Shown here one piece after another: positions 12,111-23,770 of a stretch of 62,740 bases of DNA; positions within the stretch are counted from its first letter, which is position 1, and every line of letters begins with the position of its first letter. The DNA is from Tubiluchus corallicola (Eukaryota; Priapulida; Priapulimorpha; Priapulimorphida; Tubiluchidae). The stretch spans positions 187,997 to 250,736 of the forward strand of contig JAQGDQ010000349.1 in NCBI GenBank assembly GCA_030141605.1. Direction: 5' to 3'. The notes beneath the pieces were generated by a model. The model was not told where the DNA came from and ran no database searches. It was given only the letters and a program-made list of their open reading frames with translations. The translations under genes and the position numbers were made by a program.

Positions 12111-12736
12111 TTCTTCTCACCCTCTTCGCATTTTATGAAAGATTTTTCCTGTAAGCAGATTTATTTATTTTATTGTTCCTACGCAAAGCATGCAAAAGGT
12201 CAAAAGTCACAAGCGATGCACGTTGGAACTATGTAGGACCTCTATGCGACACAATTATATTTCATTTGGGGAGTTCGTCAACATCAATAGACTGTTTTCT
12301 TCACAATATTAGATAAAAAAACGCCATTTCAAAATTTTTCTGATTCTGACTGAAAACTGATCTTTGAAAATGGTAATTGTCTTCGCAGACTCACGCGCAG
12401 CAATAATTGCTGAAATTTTCGAAATGGCGACTTAGATTTTTTTGAATCAGAGGCTGTGATTTTCCTGCTGCTTTAATTTGAAGCAGCGGAAAATTTACAA
12501 CAGAGGCTGAGTTTGTGATGTAATTTTCCTGTGATAATTTAGACGGCACAAAAAAATAACGACTCTGCTTTTGTGGAACAGAAAAGATGAAACAAAATGA
12601 AAAACATTGTTAACAGACAAAATTAAAGTTTAAGTATTGAGTGGTTTTAGTACAGTCTTTTGTAAATTTCACAAAAAGTAAAAAACAAGTGCAGTTTATC
12701 ACAGTAGCTGGACCAGGCACAGCAGCGATAGGAACT
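12111..12736. other. unannotated sequence
   Basis: Contains inverted motifs such as AATTGCTGAAATTTTCG facing similar T-rich sequence, but no element boundary I can place and no gene. Confidence 0.4.
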
Positions 12737-12773
12737 GTTGCAACAACAACAACGACAACGACAACGACAACGG

Positions 12774-12819
<46 letters not shown>

Positions 12820-12830
12820 AACAATAGCAG
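12737..12830. repeat. (ACAACG)n microsatellite
   Basis: About 14 copies of a hexamer alternating ACAACG with a few ACGGCA/ACAACA variants. It marks the left edge of a long CAA/CAG-rich repeat block that reaches 13680. Confidence 0.9.
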
Positions 12831-12869
12831 CAGCTTTAGTAGCAGAAAAATAGCAACAATAGCAACAGT

Positions 12870-13440
12870 AACAACAATAAAGACAGTTTCAATAGCAGAC
12901 ACGAAAGCTGTAGTAGTGGCAACAGTAACAACAATAACAAAACAAAAGCAGCTTCAATAGCAGTCACGGTAGCATTTGCAGTGGCGACAGTAATAACAAT
13001 AACAAATGAAAGCCGTTCTGTAGCACTCACGGTAGCATTAGTATTGGCAACAGTAACAACTATAACAAAAGAAAAGCAGTTTCTGCAGCAGTCACGGTAG
13101 CATTAGCAGTGGCGGCAGTAACAAGAATAATAAAAGAAAAGCAGTTTCAGTAGCAGTCACGGTAGTATTAGCAGTGTCAACAGTAACAAGAATAATAAAA
13201 GAAAAGCAGTTTCAGTAGCAGTCACGGTAGTATTAGCAGTGGCAACAGTAACAACAATAATAAAAGAAAAGCAGTTTCTGCAGCAGTCACGGTAGCATTA
13301 GCAGTGGCGGCAGTAACAACAATAATAAAAGAAAAGCAGTTTCTGCAGCAGTCACGGTAGTATTAGCAGTGGCAACAGTAACAACATTAACAAAACAAAA
13401 GCAGTACTGTAGCTGTCAGGGTAACAGCAGTGGCAACAAT
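12870..13440. repeat. 65-bp minisatellite
   Basis: About nine copies of a 65-bp unit. Each contains GCAGTCACGGTAGYATTAGC, then AGTGGCAACAGTAACAACA and AATAAAAGAAAAGCAGTTTC. Unit starts (GCAGTTTC) fall at 13076, 13141, 13206, 13271 and 13336, so the period is exactly 65. Outer copies toward 12880 and 13440 are more diverged, as expected for an array that homogenises from the centre. Confidence 0.93.
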
Positions 13441-13680
13441 AACAACAATAAAGCAGCAGCAACTACAACAGCAAGAAAATCAGCAGCAATAGGAGAAACA
13501 GTAGAAACAATAGACCAATGAAAATGTGTAGCAGCATCAGCAGCATTAGTAGTAGCAACAAGAATGGAGAACAGCAACAGCAGTGGTAATTGCAACAATA
13601 GCAACGGGAACAGGCGCAAAAGCAGCAGAAACAACAACAACAGCAGCAACAGTAGCAACAGGAACAAATGCAACGAATTA
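13441..13680. repeat. degenerate CAA/CAG-rich region
   Basis: Scattered CAACAA, CAGCAG and AGCAAC motifs without a fixed period. It is probably decayed copies of the adjoining minisatellite. Confidence 0.7.
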
Positions 13681-16419
13681 GTTGGTTACTGCAGCATCAA
13701 TGTTTATTTTGAAACATGCTGTAGATTACCAAGCAAAAACGACACACCACAAATTAACAGCTAGTCTATCTTTTAAAAGTTCACGTGAAGGTAATTTTTG
13801 TAAAAGCAGCAATCATAACTTATTTAAGCACCTGTACCTATATCAGTCGCTCTTCATTAATTATGTAAAAACAATGGGTTACTTATTTGTCTTTCATCAC
13901 AGGAGTGCATGAAGGTACGACGTAATGAAATGGAGTAGACAAGAATTAATAACATTTTCCCCTCACATTAGGTGTAACTTATTCTTAAGAAACTGCAACT
14001 CTAAGAGAAACCAGTAAGAATAGCGTACTGATTTTAACTTTTTTTCCTTACCGAAGTGTTCATGATTACAAATAATCACCGAGTTTTTCATTTCCATTCT
14101 ATAATCTAAAGCCATTATTTACCTTACAAAAACGGATGATTTGACCACTGTGAATCTTAGCGACATCTGGTGACAAATTGTTTTCTCTAATGCAAAAACT
14201 ACCACCTTGTCACGTGTAGCCTTTGCAAAATCAGCAAAGCCCCGAGGAAAGCAATGGCACAATAACACCAAACCAGGGGTAAGAAGATTTCCCGTAATCA
14301 AGAAATCAAATTTTGCAAAAATTCGCCGTTACGAAAGCAAATAAAATTTTCATTCCAACGGGCAGAGAATTTAGCCTACAGTCTAGGCTAGGGGATTTTA
14401 GAGACAGAAGTGTTTGCTCTGATGATTGCACTGCAGAAAATAATTATTATTGCAGCAAGAAGGAAGAATGGTGAAAAATTTATTATTGTAGCACGCGACA
14501 TTGTAACATCACGTAATGCGGAAGCCGATTAGCTTGCTCTTGCTGACAGAAGCCGCTAACATAACAGTAGCCCTGGTCGTTTCCACTGTCGCTGTCGTTT
14601 GCAACGTTGTCGTCATCATCATCATTACCATCAAAATCAAAGTCATGTTCTACAAGAACACCTGGGTCACTTGGACACATACGCCATTTAAGACACAAGA
14701 ATTCAAAACTTGTAAAGAGTAGGACATTTAGCCATGTGCAGTATACTTCTCTTTGTCCAACGTTTTCGATTCTTTCTCACAGGTAGCCTCAACTGACGAA
14801 CCGCAACTCGCCTTTTGGTTAACCCAGGCGAAAGGGCATGACAAATAAAATCATTCCAATGCATCACGAGTAACGATAAAGGCTGTTGAAAAATTTGCAC
14901 AAAAACTGGAAAACAATTCCACAACAACTAACATTTTTTTATAGTTTCCGAGAAGCTTGACGGCAATCTGATCTGCGCATGCGTCCCTTCGTCTATGCCC
15001 TTCGGTTGCTGATAGCCTAAGGTCAGTGAAACCCTTAATCCGCTGGCAACGACCATGTAAAGATAGTTAGTAGCTGTCTGAAGGAAACTTACTTGATGAT
15101 AGTAAATCTTATGAAATAAGCTTACGCTTAGAACTAAGTTGCTTGCTTTAACACGATGTGATAAACATTTGTTCATTAAAATTGAATAAATTTGCCAACT
15201 TTATTAAAAATTAATTGGAGTGACCAATTTTATTAATTTGTTAATTCTGCTCATTAAACTTATAAGTATTGCTTAGCAAAAATTAGTTTGTTTTCGTTCT
15301 GTTCTGATGACGTCATGACGGAAGATGTGCATGATGATGTTCATGACGATGAATGATGATGTTCAGTATTGGTGAATATTGACTTAACAAATTAACATTA
15401 ACTTAATGTAACATTAGGGAACATTAACTTAAATTAGATTGCTGGAAAATGTAAACATTGGATAAAAGGTAAAATATTTTATTAAATTAATTGCCAAAAA
15501 CAACTTTCTGCACCAGATTTAGTGGGTCCTAATACTGTAGGATATGGATATGGGCTATTACTGTGTTGCCTTAATAAATTGTTTTTTACTTTATTATTCA
15601 CTATACGAACAGTATTTGTGTTCTTCTTCATGTGTATGAGTCGATTTCGGCCAAATAACTGAATTATAATTCGGCTAAATTTATTTATTTATTGTACAAA
15701 AAGTACGTTAACACGAGGCAGTCGCACAATGCGTCAGTAACGTGTATTGTGTGACTGTGTTGTGTTAATGTACTTTTGTACTAATAAGATAATGATTCAT
15801 TGAATTAATGCACAGGAATAAGAACAGACAACAACAAAATTACGTTTCCACTTTTTTGGTTCTCAACTAACATGCCATGTGGCTTTGAACACGTTTTTTA
15901 ACGTGTTTTATTGATCATAATATAATAAAGATGTTTAATTCGTGGGGTAAGTCTTACTTGATAAATTCTAAATCTAAGAAAGTTCAAGATCAAATTACCT
16001 CTATCAATTTTATCAATTATCGTTACTGATACGTGCCTCTCGCATTAAAAATTCTTCTGATAACATAAATAATTCATTTAGTGGCCAAATTTGACTATGA
16101 TAGCAATAATATAATCGATTAAAACGGCAACTGAAGCGACAGAATTAGCGCACAAAGTCGATGTGTGAAAGAAATGAATAAAACTCCCAAATGTGATTAG
16201 ATTTCCTGCGAATCTGCTTTAGGTTTTTCAAGGAATTTATGAGCTCGAATAGAGGAGCATTTCTCCCGCTAATCTCCGTCAATGAGTATCTAATCTGCTG
16301 CAGCCGACTGAAGCGTTTTCTAAACCTGGCAACATTCACATTTATAACACGCTGAAGGCGGAAGTGCATTTTACAGCAAATAAAAATTTTACGTATATCA
16401 ATGATTATTAGCAGTTGAT
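13681..16419. other. unannotated sequence
   Basis: About 2.7 kb with no gene I can support. Candidate frames are minus 14483-14698 (acidic Asp/Asn stretch), minus 14928-15176 and minus 16145-16369. None has a family motif, a signal peptide or convincing splice sites. An LTR-sized or TIR-bounded element is not visible. Confidence 0.4.
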
Positions 16420-16560
16420 CAGTTAGCCGGTCGGTCGATCGATCGATCGGTTCGTCGCTAAGTCAGTCACTTTGCCAGTTAAGTAAGTTAGTTAGTCAGT
16501 CAGTCAATCAATTAGTGAGTGAGTGAGTGAGTGAGTCAGTCAGTCGGACAGTTAGTCAAC
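16420..16560. repeat. degenerate tetranucleotide cluster
   Basis: Short runs of GATC, AGTC, GAGT and GTTA-type 4-mers in succession, resembling the array at 4797-5095 but more decayed. Confidence 0.8.
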
Positions 16561-17352
16561 TTTCCTTCAAGTAGTAAATCCAACTTCCATGCCCTAAGAT
16601 CTCTCATAATATCATAGTAGTTCTATCTTCTATCAGTATCTTCTATTTGCCTTTTAAATTGATTTTTGCAATCTTATCTTATGACAATAAAATAAAGATA
16701 TAAACTTATGCAGTATACGTTTAATGGTCTAAATAAAACACCAGCTCCAAACCTTCTACGTGTTTACCATAAGTCGAAAGCCATCTCGTGCATGGACCCG
16801 CCATCGTCACCATGGCACAATCTTGTTACCAAGCGAAGCGTGACGGTCAAAGGAAGAAAATATCCAATGAATCTACACAGCGGCTTATCTGCTATTCCTA
16901 AACGAGGCAATTTCCCGAAAGCAGGGAAAATTTGAATTTTTGAACTTTGCGCTGAATTTTGTTTAAGAATGTTGCGCGCTTCTTTCCTATTAACTCTCTT
17001 TAATACGATGGTGGTATTTGCGGTGTTTGAAAAACGATAATTTCAAATGCAAATTGGACGGGATGTTTAAAAAGACCGATAAAGGAGACGAGTTTCCGAT
17101 TTTCTTTTCGTAAAGTTGTGATTGGCGACCATAAATTAACCTGTTATAATCCTGCTTATACTGCCGAGTAAAATTCATCTAAATTGCCTTATAAATAAGA
17201 TAATTATAAGATCGACAAATCTCTATTTTAATCCTAAATTGATGATGGGGAGCTGCATATTTATCCTTTTATGGAAATACACACAAGCAAAACGATTCAA
17301 ATTAACACGCTCCATCACTTGCTCAACAACTAAATGGTTACTTTGTCACTAC
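16561..17352. other. unannotated sequence
   Basis: A plus frame of 75 codons at 16708-16935 has mixed composition but no recognised domain. No gene is called. Confidence 0.4.
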
Positions 17353-18130
17353 AAGGTGTGAAGTTGAATGATGTAAAGCAATCAAATCTAAGAATTTTGT
17401 TTTTTAATAAAGCACTGTAGTACTAACGGAATCATTTAAGACCTGCTCGAATGACGTGCGTGAAGACATTCAAGTCAAAGAATCTTTTATGTGTGATCAA
17501 AGCGCATGTAGTGATAATGGAAAAATATCAATGCAACTGAGGAGCCAGCAGCCATTAAAACTCTTCCGTAAGTACTACAGTGTTTTGATTATAAGTAAAA
17601 TTCTTTAATTTGAGTGTCTTCTTACTATTCAACTTTGCACCTGGTGTAATGAGCAACTGTGGGAACCGAAGTTTTCATTTGTAAAAGATGAATATGTAGA
17701 ATCACAAAAGACTGAATTCATCAGTCTTGCAGATGATGACCATAATGATGATCATGCAGGTCAGCTTTGAAACAGTCTGCTTGTGTTTATTTTCACAAAA
17801 GGATGAATTCACTTTTTTGTGATTCTACATATTCATCTTTTACAAATGAAAACTTTGGTTTTCACAGTTGCTCATTACACCAGGTGCAAAGTTGAATAGT
17901 AGGAAAACATTCAAATTAAAGAATTTTACTTATAATCAAAACACTGTAGTATTTATGGAAAAGTTTTAATGGCTGCTGGTCTTGCAGATGCAGATGATGA
18001 CCATAATGATGATCATGCAAGTCAACTTTGAAACAATCTGCTTGTGTTTATTTTCACAAAAGGATGAATTCAGTTTTTTGTGATTCTACATATTCATCTT
18101 TTCCAAATGAAAAATTCGGTTCCCATAGTT
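17353..18130. repeat. nested inverted and direct repeats
   Basis: Arm 1 (about 17543-17712) runs from CAGCAGCCATTAAAACTCTT to GTAGAATCACAAAA. Its reverse complement follows at about 17815-17986. The interval 17728-17850 (GCAGATGATGACCATAATGA onward) is repeated directly at about 17986-18113. A diverged third copy of the arm start lies at 17353-17432 (AAGGTGTGAAGTTGAATG, GCACTGTAGTACTAACGG). The layout resembles a foldback element or a hairpin-prone satellite that duplicated with inversion. Confidence 0.85.
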
Positions 18131-18469
18131 AGTGACATCCAAACCAATAGTCGATATTTGAGGGGGTGACAAATTAGAAGAGTTGTTGTACCAAATTGGA
18201 TAAAATGTCAACAAGAACTTGAGATTTTCATCCATGGACTTCCATGCAGGCAATATTTTACGAGTCGACTGCCTCGGTAAGTGATAAAAGTCACTAAAAG
18301 CAACAAGCCACAGGGAATGGGAAACCTAGTGACAATGTACGTCGTCATTCCTCTTGGAACTATTTGTTTCCGTCCGAAGAGTTTCCGCTACACCTCCAAG
18401 GCTTGATGCACACGTATTATATAAGTTTATTGATGAAGACAAGTGGCAGATAATACAATGCAATAAAAT

Positions 18470-18775
18470 GTATATACAATACAATACAATACAACACAAT
18501 ACAATACAATACAATACAATACAATACAGTACAATACAATACAGTACAATACAGTACAGTACAGTACAGCACAGCACAGCACAGCACAGCACAGCACAGC
18601 ACAGCACAGCACAGCACAGCACAGCACAGCACAGCACAGCACAGCACAGCACAGTACAGTACAGTACAATACAATACAATACAATACAATACAATACAAT
18701 ACAATACAATACAATACAATACAATACAATACAATACAATACAATACAATACAATACAATATAACACAACACAAT
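18470..18775. repeat. symmetric pentanucleotide array
   Basis: About 60 pentamers ordered ACAAT, ACAGT, ACAGC, ACAGT, ACAAT from left to right. The central block is pure ACAGC and the flanks are pure ACAAT. The Cys/Ile/Val/Leu/Tyr-rich frames on both strands are repeat artefacts. Confidence 0.97.
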
Positions 18776-19097
18776 ATACAAAGACAATAAACCTAAATGA
18801 TTGGTTTGGCATCATCGTACGATAACATTTTGTATACAATAGCATAAAAACAGTACATTTAAGGAAAAAAGAATAAGATTATAAATAAATAACCCGAATG
18901 GCTGAGCACAATAATTATGAGTTAATACGTGAATTTTAAAGTTAATTGCACTATTAAACAGATATTCAATTATCCGGGCCTTATTCTTGTTTCATAACTT
19001 CTTTTTATTAATTTTGCTACTAACATCCTCAAGAAACTTATAGTCTCAAAAAGCTCCTTGAGTTTATGCAAATCAATAAACCAGAATTATTAGTCCT
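18776..19097. other. unannotated sequence
   Basis: AT-rich linker between the pentamer array and the tandem repeat that begins near 19098. Nothing recognised. Confidence 0.4.
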
Positions 19098-19371
19098 TTG
19101 ACTCTCTATCCAATGACCTTTAACCTTATACACAAGTGTGCAAAAAAACGTTTCTCTTTTCGCAAAGCGAGTTTCTCCTACGTAGTTTGTATACACGGTT
19201 CAACTGTACCTGCCTTTCATTTGGCTTATGAACACGCATTGTGTTTCAAAAACTATGTAGTGTGGGCAAACCAAACTTGCTTTTTGTATAATATGGATAC
19301 TAGAAAGGCCATGTTGACCTCTGCACGTCCAATAACCTCTAAACTTATGCAAAGGTGCGCAAAAACAGCTG
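19098..19371 (+). repeat. about 220-bp tandem repeat, left part
   Basis: Unit 1 starts TGACTCTCTATCCAATGACC at 19098. Unit 2 starts TGACCTCTGCACGTCCAATA near 19317, giving a period of about 219 bp. Unit 2 breaks off after GCGCAAAAACA at about 19371, where the LINE begins, and resumes at about 21128. Confidence 0.75.
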
Positions 19372-21127
19372 TTGTCATGTTTTACAGCTATGCTTCGTTA
19401 ATGCCATTTGCTTTCTAATTTTATCCGTTGTGTTACTAATGCGATTGCTAAAGATAGTAAATCAAGTTTGACTGAGTAAAACAATTATTGTTTCATAGCG
19501 ATTTCAAAAATATCTGAAGCTCGCAATTCTTCTAAAATCTGCTGATATACTTAGCCCTTCATCTGATCGGTTTGGCTTCAAGCAAAAACATACAACTATA
19601 CACGCAAACAATGCTTTAAGAGAAATCTATTCTAGTTTCTCTGATAGTGGCGGACAGTACACCCCATTATTTCTTAGATGTCACTAATGCCTGTAATGTA
19701 TTTGAAAAGATAAACCACCTTTAGCAAACTCGAGCAGCGTGAAATGCCCAATTTGTTCTTACATTTATCCGAAACTGGTACCTGCCAGATGTTTTTACTG
19801 TGATTATCGGTGCTAGGCAGGGTGGGGTTTTCTTTCCCTACATATTCAGTGTGCACGCAGACGACCTCAGCTCAAAGCTGACTCTTTTGGGTCTAGGCTA
19901 TGAGATTGGTAAAACCATTACTAATGATTTGTTTTATGCCAATTACACGGCACTCCTAATACCTTGTGATGCTGCTGTGCAATTACTAATTGACAGCTGT
20001 GCGAATTTTGCTAATTCTCATAATATCATGTTCAGCACAACCAAGACCAAATGCAGGCTTATAAATGGCAAATTCTGCATACCTTGGATTTGACACATAT
20101 TCTGAAATAATGATTCTCCTCTTAAATTTCGTAATTATTATGATTATTTCAGGTTATGTACTTACTTCAGATTTGCGTGATGACGAGGATGTGAAACGCA
20201 GTTAAAAGTTCTTTATGCAAGGGCAAATACTTTATTGGTTCAGTTGGCTGAGTGTTGTGCAAATACAAAGATAACGTTGTTCAAATCGTATGCACGTGCC
20301 TGGTGGTGTAACTTCTAGTACAACTACACTTTCTTAAAGGTGGCTTATAATAATGCATTTCATAAGCTCTTGTTGTGAACTTGAACAAGTCCACAAGTCT
20401 CTGGTTGTATTGGTGTGTTTACGCATAATAGTTGGTCTGATTGGCCCTATTTTTTTGAAAGGTATGATTGGCGGATGAATACTTGATTGAGGGAAAACTT
20501 TTTCTAGATCGGTTTTGAGGCAGGTGTGGCTTTAACTTTAGAAAAAACAGGTTGTGTTACTGATTCTAACCAAAACTATGGAATTAAAATTCTAGAAATT
20601 TATCTTGGAGTTAAGGTGTTTTGTGATTAGGTTTTAAACTAGTATACTGAATTTCTGTGATAAAAGGAAATTCACGACAGCTCTTCGATTTTTGCAAAGA
20701 TGTAATTTAAGTGAAAAATTTATCAGTTTTAACATTCCTAACTATGACGTCATTACAAGATAGTTCATTTGTATGTGAGCTGACATAACTACTCAATGGT
20801 ATGATTGGCAAACTACATGTTTGCTGTCCGGATCATGAAACAAACAAGTGAAATTATTGGAAAAGATTATATTTAGCATTATGTAATAAAATCTTTAATG
20901 TTTTTAAAAATGTAATTTTTATTGCGTTGTATGCATTTAGGTGTTGTATATTTTATTTATCTGCCTTATGTATTTATATATTGTGTCTGGGAGTGTACGT
21001 AGATATTTTAAGTGGTTTCTATTGTAAATTCCATAGTAATCTGTATAGCTGAGTGTTTAAATGTTTTTATAAGGCTGCTTACCTTTTAAATGCGCGAACC
21101 AAATTTTAAACAAAAAAAATGAAAAAC
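19372..21127 (+). pseudogene. non-LTR retrotransposon (LINE) reverse transcriptase, dead copy
   Basis: Fragments of one reverse transcriptase can be followed through several frameshifts and stops. In order they are RFGFKQKHTTIHA (near 19570), ARQGG (near 19812, the conserved RQGG motif), and a stretch ending LFYANYTALL (near 19935), where the catalytic YADD box has become YANY. Downstream come remnants reading LRDDEDVKR and a GGVTSSTTT block. The order matches LINE polymerases. Loss of both box aspartates and the frame breaks make it inactive. A non-coding 3' region follows to an A-rich end near 21115-21127. It sits exactly inside a unit of the flanking tandem repeat, which defines both insertion borders approximately. 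Confidence 0.8.
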
Positions 21128-21440
21128 AAAAATGTTTCTACGTTTGCAAAGAAAATTTCTCCTACGTTCGAATTGTCTGTATACAAGGTTCAAGTGTGCC
21201 TGCCTTTCACATATTTTATGAACGTGCATTATACCTCAATCATTCTCTAGTGTGTGGAAAGCAAATTAGTTTTATGTTCAAACAGGATACTACATGAACT
21301 AGATGCTAAAAAAGTCATTTAATCTTGAGTACAGTCCAGTAAAACGTTTGACCTTCTGCACAGGTATCCACAATTTTTGTGTTTGTCTTTATACAAAGCA
21401 ACCAGGTGCGTCTGCCTTTTATATACCTGCTTCAATCGAT
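21128..21440 (+). repeat. about 220-bp tandem repeat, right part
   Basis: Resumes the interrupted unit with GTTTCTACGTTTGCAAAG and GTATACAAGGTTCAA, matching unit 1 around 19150-19210. A third, partly deleted unit starts near 21349 with TTGACCTTCTGCACAGG. Confidence 0.7.
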
Positions 21441-21582
21441 GCCATCTGTGAAAGTTGTAACTGTATATTTAGGTGCTGCCATCTATTGATTCGTTACTTT
21501 AACATTTACTAGTTCAATTCACCCCTTAATGCATTTGTATGGTCCAATGAATATTCAAACTCACTGTATCTCCCCTATTTTA

Positions 21583-21815
21583 CTGTAATGGGATATGTGA
21601 AGCCATGTTTTTGCATAGTTCTTTACATATATAAACTGGCTAGATTCCACTTCTAGCCACTGTCTACTCATTCGTGATCACTGCAGGACACGCTGGTCCT
21701 CAGTGTAACAGTCATGTTACATATAACTATGTAGTGCAATAAAAGTGTTTTAGTTTGTGCAAATATTTAATCTTGTGTTTAGTTGTTTCTACCAGTGTTC
21801 AATTTCGACTTCACA
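21583..21815 (+). mobile_element. possible solo LTR
   Basis: Starts TGTAATGGGATATGTGAAGC. It has a TATA-like TATATAAA at 21627 and an AATAAAA signal near 21739 followed by T/G-rich sequence, and could end at one of several CA dinucleotides around 21812. The promoter-then-polyA layout in about 230 bp fits a long terminal repeat. No target duplication or internal retroelement genes could be confirmed. Confidence 0.3.
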
Positions 21816-23189
21816 AATATCTTTCACACCATCTATTCGTGACCATCACAAATTGTCTGAGCACTGAGCAGCCATTAACTGTGGTGTTTTCCTCATTCCC
21901 GTAAATAACGCCGGTCTTCTGATGTGATAAATTCCGTAACAACATCGGTTAATCATGCCCTTCGAGTCCTACTGTGATACAAAATTAAATTATGGTCTGC
22001 ATCACGCTATGCCAATAATTCTGGGCTTCTCGATTACACTGTCATTCGATTGATGTAATCAGATTTGTCTAAAAGGTGTACAGGATGTATCTTGTGTGCG
22101 TGTTAGGTTTTATACACTTGCGTTTGAAAAAAATCAGGCACGCTATGGATAGTTTAATGAAAAAACAGGAAGCCTTGTACTTGTGGCATGTTGTATTTCG
22201 TTGTCAAATTTTCTTTTTTATTCTTTATTTGTTACTTATTACTTATTATATTAATAGCTACTTGCTGCTAAATTCGTGATAGTGTTCACTTCGTATAGAT
22301 AATGATAAAAGTGATTTAATGCAAATGTCCTCTAATATGAGATATTCAATGGACAGAAGCTTCTTGACCAAGTTCATGTGCACACGCGCTCATTCGGTGT
22401 GTTAAATAGCAAAGGGCAGTGCGACAGAATCACTTTCAAAAAAGGTTTTCGCGCTCGTCACCCATCCATTTACTAGGCAGTTGCAGGTTCAATGCTGCTT
22501 AAGTTCGTTGCTAGACACATTACATGATTACGTAGCTGTTCCGTCCAAGTTAGAGATTATGGAAGAGTGATTTAGAAGCAAAGGATTTATTAGTTGTAAC
22601 TCTTTTTTAAGAGTTGAAAAGCATGCATATGATTTAATCATAAGAAACTCCCATCAAGAACAAAGTTCCAACACGTTTATTGAAATGTTTACACTAAGGT
22701 CATAAATCATAATTTGATTGATTGTAATATTAATATTAATATTAGAAATAGTTTTTCTGGCGGTCCCCATCTAATTACTAATGCCTAGATTACTGATCGT
22801 GGTAGGCAGTCTTCAACCTCGTACGGTAAGTACATACTAACAAACGTGTTTAAAATTTGCAGATTCTATAAATAAAAAATAGTTGGACAAATTGTTTAAC
22901 CGGGTCAGACTAAAAACGTAAGGCTTCGTATATCATTCAAATTGTTATTAGGTGTTTTGAGGTTTGTGCTTTCAGCTTTTCCCGCATTGTCAGCTGACGC
23001 GGACGTATTTATTTATTTGTTTATTCAACCATTGAGCAAAGTAAACTACAAAAGAGAAAGAAAAACTAGACATAAAAACATTCTTCATTGAAATAAAGTA
23101 ACCACGCGTATGTGGTATAATGCTTCAAGCAAAAACCGCATACAACAGAGCAACATACATACATACCATAAAACTTAATATTATTACAG
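21816..23189. other. unannotated sequence with one 5S-like fragment
   Basis: Around 22459 the sequence CACCCATCCATTTACTAGGC followed by TGCTGCTTAAGTTCG resembles the 5S-like block seen at 12040, 34338 and 35970. Otherwise nothing is recognised. A small ATTAAT triple repeat lies near 22730. Confidence 0.45.
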
Positions 23190-23770
23190 TTAGTCAGTCA
23201 GTCAGGCTTGCACTAAGTTATCTCGGTCGAGCCTGCGTTAAAATCTTTTGTGGACCAATTTAGCATTAATTTTAATAACTTCTACATCTTGTGACGCATT
23301 TAAAAACACGAACTTCTCATTAGAAGACATGTAATGAAAGTTAGGCCAAAAATCAGAAAAAATACAAAAACGTTCCTGTCTTATATGAGCGTAGAGTGGG
23401 GCATTCAGTAATTACATGTAATTCATCCTGTTGTTTGTTCAAACAACATTTTTTATATACTGGTTGTTTTTGCAGGTATTTTTTCGGTCTATGATATCTA
23501 CTGATTTCAATTGCTAATTTATGAGAACTAATAGGAAATGTTGCTAAGTTAGTTTTGACATGTTTTAGAATACAAATCAACAAATAATTTTCCATCTTAT
23601 CAGAATATTTAAAAAGTTTGTACGTTCTAAATTTCTTGTTATTTTCATTCGGTGTAACCCAGTTCATTTCCTGCTGCCAGTACTGTCTGTACCGAGATTC
23701 AAGTTTATCATTGAGGGCGTTGATAAATTTCTTTTTTTTTAAATGTAACTTGGCTTTCAAACATGCTCAG
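23190..23770 (-). pseudogene. non-LTR retrotransposon ORF2 C-terminal domain
   Basis: The minus frame 23760-23353 is open for 135 codons. It reads KFRTYKLFKY, then ENYLL, ISSHKLAIEISRYHRPKKY, and a cysteine/histidine block KKCCLNKQQDELHVITECPT. This is the C-terminal tail that follows the reverse transcriptase in a LINE group. Its relative at 46501-46921 shares the ENYLL, RISSH, RGRY/SRYxRP and E-L-H-x-I/V motifs. The fragment is 5' truncated. Past the coding end on the minus strand the sequence reaches a short (CTGA)n run at about 23193-23207, which may be the element's tail. Confidence 0.75.

Noticed and set aside
12737-13440. CRISPR-like array
   Set aside because: Repeats are contiguous 65-bp units without unique spacers, in an animal genome, so it is an ordinary minisatellite.
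14483-14698. Acidic minus-strand frame with a DDDDD run
   Set aside because: It coincides with a GTCATC trinucleotide cluster and has no splice sites or homologous motif.
15304-15330. Second hammerhead-like string, CTGATGACGTCATGACGGAAG
   Set aside because: The GAAA box is GAAG and the stem II loop would be too tight. Best explained as a chance palindrome around GACGTC.
18326-18845. Long frames on both strands
   Set aside because: They are pentanucleotide repeat translations without any protein signature.
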